Source of the DNA: Thozetella sp. PMI_491
Lineage: Eukaryota > Ascomycota > Sordariomycetes > Chaetosphaeriales > Chaetosphaeriaceae
DNA length: 64,000 bases
Reading direction: 5' to 3'
Assembly: GCA_021432635.1 (NCBI GenBank)
Contig: MU270084.1
Location: 248,001 to 312,000 of the forward strand
The notes below the pieces were generated by a model, which saw nothing but the letters and a program-made list of their open reading frames with translations, was not told the origin of the DNA and did not search any database. Position numbers and translations under genes: made by a program. How positions within the stretch are numbered: position 1 is the first letter of the stretch; every line of letters starts with the position of its first letter. Positions 1-11,689 of this stretch are shown piece by piece.

Positions 1-2156
1 ACAATAAACAGGCTCCTTCGGGAAAGAGAACCCCTCTTTACGTACTACACAGGGAAACGCGGGGTTGGACGGATGGCATGCCAAGCCCAAAGAGGCATGG
101 CGGGCCTCCCTCATTTTCCTCACCGCCAGAACGACGACGCGACCAAGGCCAACCAAAGCCGACCAAGGCCAACCATGGGATTCGAAATAGACCGGAAAGT
201 GGAATGAGCTGCGCGCAAAATTTTCTGCGTGTGCATTTGCCGGTGATGCAATTTGGATGCCTACCAGGGCCGGTCGGTGCCAGACGTGCGTCCAATGTCG
301 CGCCGTTCCCGCGGTAAAGCTTCCCAAGCCAGCAGGGAGAGGCAAGGGTGCGGTGCCCGGGGAGTGAGAGTCGGCCCAACGACTGCCAATGGCGGAGACA
401 GCCTCCGAGGTAAGCTGTCAGAGAAGCCGATGGCGCCCGGCTCCCAGGCATGATCCTCGGATGCGGCCCGCCACCACACCTTTCCTCTTTGGCGGTCAGA
501 CCCAAGTCCAAGACGCGGACGCGCGGGAACGATAGGGCCAGGAAAGCTCAGCGAGAAGAAGCAGTGTCTCAGAGGTGGTTGGAAAGGGAGAAGCAGGATC
601 TTCAGGAGAGCTGCCGTGTGACCCAGTCTTACTCGCTCCGAGCAACTCTCTCGCTTGACCGCTCGTTGAGCCGTGTGAGAAGGGGGCACGAGCAAGGCCA
701 GTTGGCTCGGGTCTACATGCACGAGAAAAAGTGAGGCGAAACCAAAGTGAAGAAAGAGAGAGAGAAAAAGGAAGAAAAAAAAGAGGGAAGCAGGAGGAAC
801 TCCTCTTCTTTTGCGGCGGCGACGGGCACGGTCTCCCCCGTCCTTCCCTTGTTCGGTGTGCTTCCTTTTCGAGTTCACCCGGCAGAACGAGCAAGTGCTC
901 GCGTGAGATGGACGGTAGTTGTCCTCGTTGCTGGCTACCAGGGAAGCGGCCAAGCCCGGGATAGCACCGGCGCAACTCCCGCCCCCGAGCGCTGGCCGGC
1001 GGCCGCTGTCCCTCCGAACTGGGCGGCCGCACCCCAGGGTCGGGTACGGAGAGGGCAATCTTGAGTATAGAGGCCGAGATAAGCAAGCAATTCGGTGACA
1101 CCAATTCTTCCGGGTACTCGGTCGCTCTCTCTTCCGAGCGCTGGGTGCTACCTCATCCCCCCTAAAAGGCCACCATAAGAAAAGAAGAAAATAAAGGTAC
1201 AGCAGGAAGAGTTGCAACTCAGCCACCGGAGGGGGCGCAGCCACGGGGCCAACAGACGTCTTAGCCCGCCTGGGCCACACACGGGAGCACGGAGCACTCG
1301 ATTTTAGATGCGTTTCAAAAATGGAGGTCCCAGCCTCGCTGGAGCGCGCGCCCCTTGCAGCATCTGGCACCCCAACCTGGCATACAGGAGGCTCGAGTCT
1401 CGGGTGCCGTGGGTCAGACGACCGGTCGTTGGCCCAAGGAACGCCGACTGCTGAGGACCAACACACGTTGGACGTAGCGACAGCTGTAGCGAGGGCTATG
1501 CGGGGGCCAGCTGAGGCAGGGCGAGCGGGCGAGCGAGCAAATCGCAGCCTGGTCCTGCGCCACCGGCGGCCGCGCCTGTGACGTTTAAGGATTAGGGGAT
1601 GGATGGCCGCTCGTGCTAGATCGCCATAAAGGCTTTCCCGCTGCCCTTCTAGAAGCTGCAGATGAGGTGAGACCGAAGCTAGATTCGGTCTCGCAAACCT
1701 CTTTGCGGAATTATATAGCAATCCTTCAGCAGCCGTGCTCAGGCGCGCGGCCCACCAGGCCGTCCTTTTCTTTGTCATCTCGTCCCCCAGAAACACTTAT
1801 CTCAAGAAAGCATCATCCTTCGAAACAAACCAAACCTCCCGTGGTTCTAGCGGACAGACTCGGTGACCTCTTGTATAGTTCGCCTGCCCTCAAACGCCAC
1901 AAGACCTCCGCTGCCTTCTGCGCTGCAATTGGAACTCAATCGGGTGTCTTTCTCTTCTTTTTTTTTCTCGCTCCCCAACCAGAATTATTTAAGAGACCGT
2001 TGTACCGATAACGGGGCTTAGTTTTTGCGAAGCCTCCACGGTCGCACACGGCAAATCGAACCGCGCGCGCTACGGTTCCCGGACTGTCGGCAGAAGTAAA
2101 CAAATTCAGGGGTTCCCCAGACCCTCAGCGCCAAGTCTCACCATACGTCACCCATC
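1..2156. other. Gene-free stretch with purine-rich tracts
   Basis: No protein family is recognisable in any frame over these 2.1 kb. The DNA is GC-rich with a purine-rich block around 745-800 (AG and A runs) and a pyrimidine-rich block near 1950-1975. The last few hundred bases are probably the promoter and 5' leader of the gene starting at 2157. A long open frame on the minus strand (261-1796) has the Arg/Ser/Pro-rich composition expected of chance openness in GC-rich DNA. Confidence 0.6.
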
Positions 2157-2762
2157 ATGTCCCCTCCCAAAGAGGACGGCCTCAGGGTCGTGACCCGGGT
2201 CGCCCTGCCGTCTTATCTCACCCCAGAAGTCGTGCTCGAGTCGCTTCACACATACGAGCCGCTCATCACAGCCAATCCCTACCAGATCGGCTACGAGCGG
2301 CGGCGCGTCGATGTCGAGGAGCTCGTCGACGACCCCTTCTTCCGCGACGACGGCGCCAAGCTGCAAGCCTTTGTTGTCTACGACCGCGTGCCCATCATCC
2401 CCGGCGTCGGGTCTTGGGCCACCAAGGAGGTCGTCATCCCTTGCGTCTTCCAGAGCTTCGCCCAGGGCGTGCGGTGCCGCGCCGAGGCCCAGGCCGGCGT
2501 CACCGTGCGGAGCAGCTACGAGGTCCGCCGCCGCGGCGAGGTCGAGGGCGGCGAGGACGCCATAGTGAGCCCCGGGGCCGGCGACTACGAGCTGGTCGAG
2601 ATCGCGCTCATCGAGTGCGGCGCCCTAGTGAAGCCCTTCGTCAAGCGGAGCTTCGCGGCGGCACACCAGGTCATCCTCCAGAGGGTACTGGAAGACATCA
2701 TCCGCGTGCACGGCAAGTCTCATGAGCTACCACCGCACAGGAGTCGGGATATGTATGCCTGA
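2157..2762 (+). CDS. DUF7053-like fungal protein
   Basis: This is a single-exon gene of 201 aa. The layout matches the fungal DUF7053 family: an opening beta strand (residues about 8-14), an 'EAVLESLH'-like helix (here PEVVLESLH, about 22-30), a central 'YDRVPIIPGVGSWATKEVV' stretch (about 82-100), and a C-terminal helix with VKRSFAAAHQVILQRVLEDI (about 164-183). The fold of that family is thought to be START/polyketide-cyclase-like and no reaction is established. There is no signal peptide or membrane segment. The ATG at 2157 is the first in frame and is preceded by a C-rich leader with C at -3. The gene converges on the reductase gene that ends at 3171. The family call rests on remembered pattern similarity; cellular function is unknown. 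Confidence 0.75.
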   Translation: MSPPKEDGLRVVTRVALPSYLTPEVVLESLHTYEPLITANPYQIGYERRRVDVEELVDDPFFRDDGAKLQAFVVYDRVPIIPGVGSWATKEVVIPCVFQSFAQGVRCRAEAQAGVTVRSSYEVRRRGEVEGGEDAIVSPGAGDYELVEIALIECGALVKPFVKRSFAAAHQVILQRVLEDIIRVHGKSHELPPHRSRDMYA

Positions 2763-3170
2763 AAGGAGGAGAGGGTAGGTCGGCGAGCGGGCCCGCAGCG
2801 TAGGGAACGCGCCGAAGGAAGAGGCAGTGAGCAAGAAGAGCGGCGCTAGGCGGTCTTGTCTACGTTTAATCTTGAGATACCACTATGGGACGAGGGTTCG
2901 GAGTTTCAGGGGCATGCATCAAAAGACTCGGGACTCATTCGTGGCCATGCTGGCCTCCCTACCGCCCTGACTACGGTAGTTTTTTTTTTCCAACATTGTA
3001 ATTCTAGTCATGTTTCAAGCTGTCTTATAATGCATCAAAGACTATTTGTTCAAAAGATAAAGCGTGTTCCAGAAGATCCACATGTGTGCCCAAGAACCTG
3101 TCCCTCCTTGCCGATCCTGCCCGCCTTTAACACCATGTGCCCACATGCCTTCGCTACTGTTCGAGGCCTC
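2763..3170. other. Convergent 3' intergenic region
   Basis: This 408-bp space lies between two converging stop codons and should hold both 3' UTRs. It is more AT-rich than its neighbours, with a T run near 2981-2989. No further gene is visible. Confidence 0.5.
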
Positions 3171-4376
3171 TCAGAGTGTATACACGAGCTTGACGCCGCT
3201 TACCTTGTTGTGCTTCAGCTCCTGCAGCCCAACAAGGACGCCCTCCAGTCCCTTGCCACCGCGATTGACGTCGGGCCGCGCCGTCTTGAGCTTGCCCTCG
3301 GCCAGCAGCTGGCGGGTGAGCTCCCAGAACTTCTTCCCGAGTTCCAGTTCCCCGGGTATTGCAGGGAAGTCGCGCGGGCCTTTCTTGAATGCCTCTCCGA
3401 AGATGGTGTACATGAGCGTGACACTACTCGTCACGTTCGGGTTGGCGGCTTTGATCACCACATCGTCGGGGAACAAGAGCGCCCCGTACTGGCCACCGGA
3501 CTCAGCCATGGCGCCAACGGTAAGGGCGGTGGATTCTGGCGTCACGACGCAGTCCCATGCGTGCTGGATGTTGCTGTCCCAGGCTTTGATGTCCTCGAGG
3601 ACGGTGGGTGAGTTGTAGTCGAAGACGGCGTCTGCGCCCATGGACTTGGCGAGTTCAAAGTTGCGAGGAGAGCATGTGGTGGCGACCCTGGCGCCAGACA
3701 ACTTGGCAAATTGGATCCCCAGAACGCCTGTTGCTGTGCTTCCCCCGTAAATGAGGATGGGAAAGGGGGCGGGAGCCGGCGATTCAGGCAGAGGAAGCTT
3801 GAGTGCTTGATAAAGTCCCTGGGCCTAGATTCGAGAGGATATCCGAGTCAGTCAAGGACACATACCTGGCTTCTTGAGCCCCAACCTTGTATGGTGAAGA
3901 AGCAGTCATGTAAAGCAACGCAGGGAGCAATGAGCGTGGGACACCGGATGAACTGTGGGACTCACCACCGTGCTGATGCCGACGCCCAACGTAGCAGCCT
4001 CCTCGTCTGTTACATTGTCCGGCACTTTGATGGCGACATCTCCCTTCACCACCAGGTACTCGCCGAAGGCACCATCCTCATGCTCGGACTGGTTCGATCC
4101 GTGGACGACGCCGGTGATGCGGTCTCCCTTGGCGAACGGCTTGGTCACCTTCGGGCCGACCTCCTCGACGATGCCGGCGAAGTCGAGGCCCATCTTGGTC
4201 CCGGAGGAATCCCCGAAGGCGCCGTCGAGAGTCTTCCAGTCCGTCGGGTTGAGGCCCACGGCCGTGGTGCGCACTAGGACATAGTCGTCACGTAGCCTGG
4301 GCAGCGGCACCGTCTGTACGGCGGCCTCGCCGACCTTCTGGGTGATCACGGCCCTGATCTCGGTTGGAGGAGCCAT
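3171..4376 (-). CDS. MDR-family trans-enoyl/quinone reductase (zinc-free ADH-like)
   Basis: Two exons, 4376-3966 and 3818-3171, are separated by a 147-nt intron (donor GTGAGT, acceptor CCCAG) and encode 351 aa. The N-terminal GroES-like domain has the 'GLNPTDWK' and 'GLDFAGIVEEVG' signatures (about residues 40-75). The Rossmann domain begins near residue 137 and carries the NADPH-binding 'YGGSTATGVLGIQFAK' segment, just after the splice junction. The catalytic zinc ligands of true alcohol dehydrogenases are absent. This pattern fits the fungal MDR subgroup that contains LovC-like trans-acting enoyl reductases and ToxD-like proteins. No polyketide synthase lies nearby, so a role in secondary metabolism is not supported here; a stand-alone enone or quinone reductase is equally possible. 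Confidence 0.9.
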
Positions 4377-7300
4377 GGCGGTACGGGCTTGGCGAAGAAG
4401 ACAAGGAAACAAAGGGGGAGAGACGGGCGGCAAGGGACTCGGGTTGGGATCCGGGGTCGAGAGTGGGCGTAGAAAAGGAGGCGACGGCAAGTGTTAGTAT
4501 TTGTACACTCCCCCGTTCGCACCCAACGGCTCGAAGAACAGGCTTGGGGAGGCGACCTGATAGAGGGACCCCAGGTGATACATACAACAGCCTAATGGCC
4601 CTACGCAAAAGGAGCAGATGGGGCGCCGGGGAGCCCACTGGTACCCGGATTTCACGCCCATCTTAGACTTGTACTTGTACCGCCCCTGTTCTCCACCCCC
4701 AACGTCATGTCGAAAGAGGGCCTCCCGAGTGGCAGGCTAGTCCGGTTGACTTCGGAACTGGGCTGGTAGCCACGATGCTCGGGTCAACCCTAGCCAGTCC
4801 AACGCAGGCCCCGTCATGGATCCTGTGCGCCATTCACTAGGGCGAGGCAAGGAGATAACAAGAAGCAGGGGGCCGTGGGGCCGGGGGATCTGTCACATCC
4901 CGGCAGCGTCCGTAAATAGGATTTGCCCGCCTGGTCTTGCCGGCGCGGGAAGGGCAATTATTACGATGGGCATTATTCTACTAGACCGATGGCCACCCCC
5001 ATCTTCTGGTTTCATGTCGAACAGTAGAAACGGGAATGACCGGGAAACGGGGAGAGAGCTCTCGCTCTCTCTCCCCCGCCGCCGGGAAGGGGAGCGGGAA
5101 AAAGAGAAGAGGGGGCGGTGTGCGAACGAGTAAGGGGGGGAGTGAGGGGTGGAAGGGAAGAGGGGGCTACGAAGGCTATGGATTGCCCTTAGGTATGCGA
5201 GGGTGAGGAGGGTGGGCGATGGTGGGAAGAGGCCAGACAGACCGAGAGAGGAGGTCCTTCGCAGTCCCCTCTCTCTCCTTCTCCTCCCCTCCCCCCTCCT
5301 CTCCCCCCTCCCCCGTTCCTCCTTACCCCCGCGAGCGTGTAAACAGGCAAGGGAACAAAAATAGAGCCATGATTGTCTCGTCACCGGCGCAGGAGGGCCA
5401 GCGCACCAGAGATCCCCTTCATCTGGATTTCCCGTTTCCCAAGTCCCCACGGCGCCTTGCCCAGCGCGCACACGCCTCGGCCCAGGATCGCTACCGGGCT
5501 GTCGCATCGGGCCACTACCGATCTAGACTCGGTATCTGGCCCGGCCCTTCTAGCAGGGTGCGGGCGTATAAGGCTGGGGCCCAGGGCAGGGTGGGTGCCG
5601 CTCACGCGCTCCCGCCGTCGCTCAACACCAAAGATGGGGCGACGAGCGATGGGGCCTTCATGTACGTCGGGCTGGATGTGGTAAAGAGTGGGTCGGCTGC
5701 GAGAGCAAGGACGCGGCGGGCCACAAGCCGAACCAAACGAGAGCGTCTCCTCCCACGCCAGGAGGGCCACCGCCCCGGTGTGGATGTCGAGGCGAAGATG
5801 CAAAAAAAAAAACCCAGACGTGGAGTGCTCCAGGGGGGCGCCGGCGTTGCTGCAGGGTGAACCCTCTTCCCCCCCCTTCCTCCGAGAGTACATCCATCCA
5901 TCCCTCGTCTCTCCTTCCTCCGACGAGTAATGAGATAGTCCGGCCGTCGTGCCCATCCACACACAACAGTTTCTCGTACGTAGCGGAATTTTCTAGCAAC
6001 AGGGGACTGCTGATAGCGGGTTGCCACTCGTCCGTCTCGCTCCCAATGGCACATCGTCCTTCGCTAGGTACATTGTCCAGCGAGCATCCATGGTGTGCTG
6101 GCGTGTGCTGGCGTGTGCAGTGCAGGAAGCACAAGAGAAAAATACAAATCCCCAACAAACTACCAGCTAGGGCTTACGAGCAGAAGGGTACCTGCGATAG
6201 CCTCTCTTTGTGTGTAGCACAGCACTAATTCGAGCGCGGTCGCGGCCGTGCCCTCTTTGTTCTACCGTGGCCATGTGCTACGGGTTGGTTGGGCGGGGAA
6301 GGCGACCGGGCGGCCACTGCCTCGGGTTACGGCAAAGCATCATGATGCCATCCACGGCGAGCCTCCCGATCGACGATTCAAAGATTCAGCGAATGCCAGG
6401 GCTCGCTCGGCGACTCGGCAGGCCCAACGTTGTGGGGTCGGGAAGGGGTCCGGGAGGAAAAGGGGGGCGAGGGTTGCGCTTGCCGGCGGAGATGCCCATG
6501 GCGGCCGCTTAGGGTGGAAGGGTAGAAACAGTGGGAAATACATGGTGAACATGGGGCCCCCGCAGCCTATGCGGGCCCTGTGCAAACTTTCAAACTTTCC
6601 CTAGTGTACTCTGTAGTTCATTCCCTAGTCGTTAGGTACCCAAGCACCACGCCAAAGATACCCTACGGGTACTACAGTACTTACTACTTACTGGTGTACC
6701 CAACCCCTACTCCCCCCCCCCCTCTTCTCCGTCCAGCTCCTCCATCCGCCCCTCCAGAAGGTGGACGACGAAGGGCATACCGGAAGAGACTGAGGTGGCA
6801 GGCATGACGAAGACTCCCCACGTTCCGTTCCCCGGAGGGTGGGAAGAGGTGGCATTTTGCCCACAAGCATTGTTGCGTGCCTTCCCTTTCCTAGTAACGA
6901 CTTCGTCTTGAGTCCCCTGTCAGACGAACAGTATTCCGGCCAGAGAGAGAGAGTGGCAGAGGAGGGATGGCAACGAGGAGGTGTGGGGAGTGGAAACCAC
7001 GCACCGCACACACACCGGGGGGGGGGGGGGGGGGGGGGGGGGAGAGGGAAGGGAGGGGGGGGTTGCTGCGTCATTCTGCACACCTCCGCTTCTTTGCCGA
7101 CGCCAGCTTTGTTCCCTCGGGCGTTGCCTTCGGGAGCCGTGGCCCGGCGCGAGAGGTGTGGGGATCTGCAATGTGCCCAACGGAGATGTTATCCTGTTGC
7201 TCTCGTTTCGTTTGGGTGTTGGGTTGCTGTGTCAGTTGCATGTGTCGTGCGCCCCGATCCAGCGTCCTTTTGCATCGTCTGGTATCATCGATCCGAACCC

Positions 7301-8817
7301 CAAAAGCTTGGGGACAGGTGCTAGCCGACCGCTGTCAGATGGTGCAGTAACGAGACGTTGTACCTGTACTTCGATCTGAGAAAGTCCCCTGTCACATTTC
7401 TCTCCTATTCCTCCCCCCCCGGTCCCCTTCCTATCGAGAATTTTTTCCACCTACCTCCCTGTCTTTTCTCTGGGCGGCGTCCCCCCCCAAAAACGGGTCA
7501 TGACCTGTGCGTCGCTGCAACCTGCCGAAGGGGCATGCCACGGTAAGTCGGAGTCATTGCGACTGGCTCGGTAGGTCGGAGAGATGGGGGGGAGGGCGGA
7601 CGGGGGGCAAGGTATCCGTAGACAGGGCCGGGGGTTTGAGCTCCGGCGGGAGCGTCGGACCCAGACTGCAGGGTACGGGGGACGATTCATCACTGCAGCG
7701 AGGGGACGCTGGAACTTGGTTCGGGAGGCTTCTCCGTCGTTGGCGCGACTCTATTTCCCCTCCCGCTCCAGAGGGACCGGAAACAGCTGGTTGCGAGCGC
7801 ACGACTGCGAGGACGTCCCCCCGCCGGCGTGCAGCAGGCACTGGGGAGCCACGCCATTCGGTGGGATGCAGCAGAGTCGCATGCAGGCCACACCGGCTTA
7901 CGCCCCCTTCGTAGCAAGCTTGGCGCGTTAACCTGATCAGCACCCAGTAGTTGGCGTACCAGACGGGTAAACGAGACAAAGTGGGAAGGCAGGCGGAGGC
8001 AGGATCGGTCGAGGTGCCGGGCGCGTGCGAGGGTGGCAGCGTCGCCATCTTACTCTCGAGGTTGATCGTCCTGGCACCCTGTGTGTGGCCTGTTGCCCCC
8101 ACCTCTCCCCCCTCGGCCGTACATTTAGGATGCGCTTGCGATCAACGTATACCCCCCTCCGTACCTAGCTTGGCAGCCCCATGGTCAAGACAGAACCACC
8201 CCGGCTAGTCTTTCCGGTGCCTCATTTCGTTCCTCTCGTCTTCCTACCGGCAACACCCGTTAGGTCGGATCCACCGGGCGACTGCGAAACCCATCGGAGA
8301 CGCGTGCCTAGCTCCGGTGGTGGAAGGTAGCCGGGAGGCTACCGCGAGGAAGGCCGCACGCAAGGCCACCCACATGCAAAGGAGACACGGGTGAGTACGG
8401 CAGAATGCGTAGATACGGAGCGAGATTGTCAACCAGAATCCGAGTGGTATCTATAGGGAGCAACCAGATGCGGTCTATAAAAAAGCAGAATAAACACTGT
8501 CATACCAGCTTTGATCATAGCGTTGCTCTCCCTTCCAGAAGTGAACCAGCAAGCCAGGTCGCGCCGTCCTCCATGACCATCCAAGGTCTCATAAAAGTGG
8601 TTTGATCATCGATAGTCCCAAGTAACCCCCCACCCAACCACCCCCCAGGTGACAGGGTGCCCCAAATGTATATGGTGTGCAAGAACGAAGAAAAGCAGCT
8701 GAAAACAGAAGAACGCAGTCGGGCAGGTACGAGAAGAGGAAGTAAGAAGAAGAAGGACCAAATGTATGAAGGTATTATCCAGCCCGAGCTCCAAACTCCG
8801 CCATAGACCAGTCATGT
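4377..8817. other. 4.4-kb gene-free region with low-complexity tracts
   Basis: No recognisable protein occurs on either strand. The region holds a long pyrimidine tract (about 5250-5335), a 26-base G run (7017-7042), a C run near 6714-6722, and a short 10-bp tandem repeat (tgctggcgtg type, about 6094-6118). It lies downstream of CRZ1 (3' end 8818) and upstream of the reductase at 4376, so it probably contains the CRZ1 3' UTR and the reductase promoter. Open frames here are short, overlapping and without family resemblance. Confidence 0.6.
7017..7042. repeat. Homopolymer G run (26 bases)
   Basis: An uninterrupted run of 26 G residues is followed by a G-rich AG stretch. Such runs can form G-quadruplexes and are prone to length error in sequencing, so the exact count should be treated with care. 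Confidence 0.9.
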
Positions 8818-11080
8818 TTAACGACCGCCGTAGTCGCTAGCATAGCCCATCTCGCCAAAGTTTTCCTGCATCCCTCCCTGACCGAAGCCCGTGCCGGGTC
8901 CGCTGACATAACCCCCCTCGTCATTCTCGTCGTAGTCGCTGGCGTCGAAGCTGCTCCGCCCGCTCATCTCGTCGTCCATGCCGCTTCCGCCGCCGCCCAT
9001 GTCGGCAGACCAATTCATCTGCGCCAGGGCAGGGTACTGGGCCAGAAGCGCCGCCGGGAGCGAGTAGCCGCCGCCATTGTCGACAGGGTAGCCAGCGTTG
9101 GGGTCCATGCCAGGCATCATCATGTTGGGCTGCTGCAGCACCATACCCTGCGCGGCCGCCTGCTGCATGCGCTGTTCGTTCCACACCCGCTGCCGCTCGA
9201 GCATCTCCTCGTCTAGCAGGGGCTTGATGCATATGCGGCCGGCCTCGGACCGGAAGTGCCTGCCCAGGGCGTCGGCGCGTGCAAAACGGCGGCCGCAGCC
9301 CCACTGGCCGCCGGCCTTGAGGTCGCCCTTGCAGACGAACTTCTTCTCGCCCGAGTGCAGGCCTTCGTGGCGCTTCCGGTCGTGCTGGCGGGCGAACGCC
9401 TTGCCACAGACCGTGCAGACAAACGGGCGCTCGTCGGTGTGCGTCCGCAAGTGCGACCGCAGATTGTAGGCTCTAGTGAAGCGCTTAGGGCATAGCGTGC
9501 ACTGGAACGTGGCCGGGTGCTTCTGCACACGCTTGGCTCCGCCGGCGCCGTTGTCGCCAGGCGCCCCAGGACCGTTGTACTCGGGATCCGCCAGGCGCAG
9601 GGCGATCACGTTATTGGGCACCGCCGACGTCGACTGCCGTCTCCTACCAGGAGACACGCCCGACCGGTCGAGCGGAGACAGGGAGCGCGACGAATCGCGG
9701 CTGTCGACGACTGAATTTGGCGAAAGGCCGGCCGAGGCGGAGGGGGTGCGATGGCTGAGGAGGGTGCTGCTGGTGTTGTATGGATCTGTGACCGCGCGGG
9801 GTCGAGACCTCTGGCGACCTGCGGAGCGGGGGAGTTAGTCTCGATGTAAAGAGTGCGCGCGCGGGAACCGGATACGTACCGCGCTCTGGGGGTGTCAACG
9901 AGTCTATATCTACGGATTTGAGCTGCTCAAAGCCGCTCTTCACGGCGGGCGGCGCAAAGTCAATGTTGATGGAGGGCGGCGCGGGCATCCCCCCTTGGCC
10001 GTCAGATGGATGCTGCGGCAGCTGGGGGAAGGCCTCCGGCTGCATGTACGGGGACGGCTGGCCGAAGTTGTTGGGTGTCTGCAGGCCAAAGCTCGCCTGC
10101 TGCTGTGCCATATCGGGCAGCTGCTGGGGCAAGATGCGCGGCGAGATGGCTGGGCTGTGCGACGGGCTCCGACCGTGCTGGTTCGGGCTGTGCGCGCCGG
10201 CCGGATCCGAGATGGTGAAGCTGCCGATGCCCTGGAGCTCCGGGTACATGCCGCTGTCTTGCGGCTGCTGCATGGGCGAGTGCCTGGGGTCCATGTCGAA
10301 GCTGTCCGCGGTCACCAGGTTGGGCGAAGGCGCGACCGACGAGACGTCCGAGTACTCGGACGGCGACCGGCGGTGTCCCTGGAACTGCGCGCCCTGCCTC
10401 CAGTCTACCTGGCCGGGCAGGAGGGCGGCCTCGGGGCCGAGCGACGCATTGCGCGAGTGGCGGCCGTGGGGCGGCGACGAGAACTGGTGCTGGTTGAAGG
10501 AGGGCGAGTGGTTCGCCGACGACGGTTGGTGCGGCTCGGGCTTGAGGAGGTGGGGAGGGGTCGATGTGGGTTGAGCCATCATGTTCTCGTCCGGCGTGCC
10601 GAGCTGTTGGTTTTCACCAACAAACAACGGCGTGTAGTTCTGCTGCTCGCCCGCGGTGGGGGGGAAGATGGTGAAGTCGGCGTCGCCGGCAAAGGACGCG
10701 GTGAGCAGGCTCTGCGAGTAGCTGCCCTGGGTCTGGGCCCCGAAGGAGGGGTCGTCTTCCTTGAGCTGCTGGGTGAAACCGGAGCCGAGGTCGAAGGCAG
10801 TGGAGGGGTCGGCTAGGCCGGCTTGGGAGAAGGCCTGCGGCTGCTGGTTGCTTAAGAAGTTGCTGGCGTTTGCGCCGTAGGTGGAGTAGTCGGACTGGGT
10901 CCCGGGGAACGGTTGTGAGGCAGAGTCGAGGCCGAGTCCAAGGCCGATCGAGTTGGGCGCGGCTTCGTTCGGAAAGCGGGCGGGCGATGGCGAGTGGCTT
11001 TGCTTTATATGAGACGGCTGCCCACCGCCGGCACTTGCGGCCGACGGGGAGCGCCCGCGCGACTGGGAATGCTGATCCAT
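8818..11080 (-). CDS. CRZ1: C2H2 zinc-finger transcription factor CRZ1 (calcineurin-responsive)
   Basis: Two exons, 11080-9880 and 9818-8818, are separated by a 61-nt intron (GTACGT...CGCAG) and encode 733 aa. The first 450 residues are a Ser/Pro/Gln-rich regulatory region. It contains PSINID at about 369-374, which fits the calcineurin docking consensus PxIxIT. Then come two classical C2H2 fingers (about 507-527 and 535-555) and a third atypical finger (about 563-597) with a long first Cys-Cys loop and a Cys as last ligand. This arrangement is characteristic of fungal Crz1/CrzA. In studied fungi calcineurin dephosphorylates the protein, which then enters the nucleus and activates genes for cation and cell-wall stress. 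The C-terminal tail is Gly/Met/Asp-rich. The family call is firm; the docking motif is inference. Confidence 0.95.
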
Positions 11081-11673
11081 GTGGTCGATATGTCACCTAT
11101 CCGTGTTGGTGTTCTGTCTTTAGAACTGTGACGAGGCACTTTGCGAGTCAGCCTTCCGGGCACCGTGGCAGTGCTGGAGATTTGAGGCTGTGCTTACGCG
11201 AGCCTGCACACTGACCCTGACAACTTGACTGGATGGCCAGCGAGCCCCGGCCAACCAAAAAAACCCTAACTTGCCCGGCGATCCTATCAGGGGCCGCGAC
11301 CGGTCAAGATGAGACAGTTCACCCGCTTCCACAGCGTGCCGGAAGAAGGGCAGTCGGCAGGGTTGGCGATACAAAAAGTGGGGTGCGACACGAGAGAGAG
11401 ACAGCGAGTGCGTGAGAGAGAGGGAGAGAGCGTGCGAGCGCGCGAAAGAGCGGAAAGGGGAGAAAAGATGGAGAACGAGGGAAGGTGCAGCCACCCAAAA
11501 AGAGCAAAACCCGCCGTAACTACCCACTCCAGCCACTTTTTCCTCTCGGGCGCTTGTCGCTGGCCAGGGGGTGGGGAAGAGGGAGGGCCTTTTGGGTCCA
11601 AGAGCCAACGTAAGGTACCTTGGTAGTAGGTAGCAGGCAGTTGGACTGACTGTGGTGGTAGTATGAAGAAGAA

Positions 11674-11689
11674 GGGGGGGGGGGGGGGG
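11674..11689. repeat. Homopolymer G run (16 bases)
   Basis: Sixteen G in a row follow a short AAG-type purine stretch, about 600 bp upstream of the CRZ1 start codon. Confidence 0.85.

Noticed and set aside
261-1796. 511-codon open frame on the minus strand
   Set aside because: Arg/Ser/Pro/Leu-rich composition, no motif of any family, and overlap with low-complexity purine tracts. It looks like chance openness in GC-rich DNA.
3171-4376. Secondary-metabolite cluster around the enoyl reductase, MFS transporter and SDRs
   Set aside because: No PKS, NRPS, terpene synthase or P450 in the window, and the genes are far apart among housekeeping genes.
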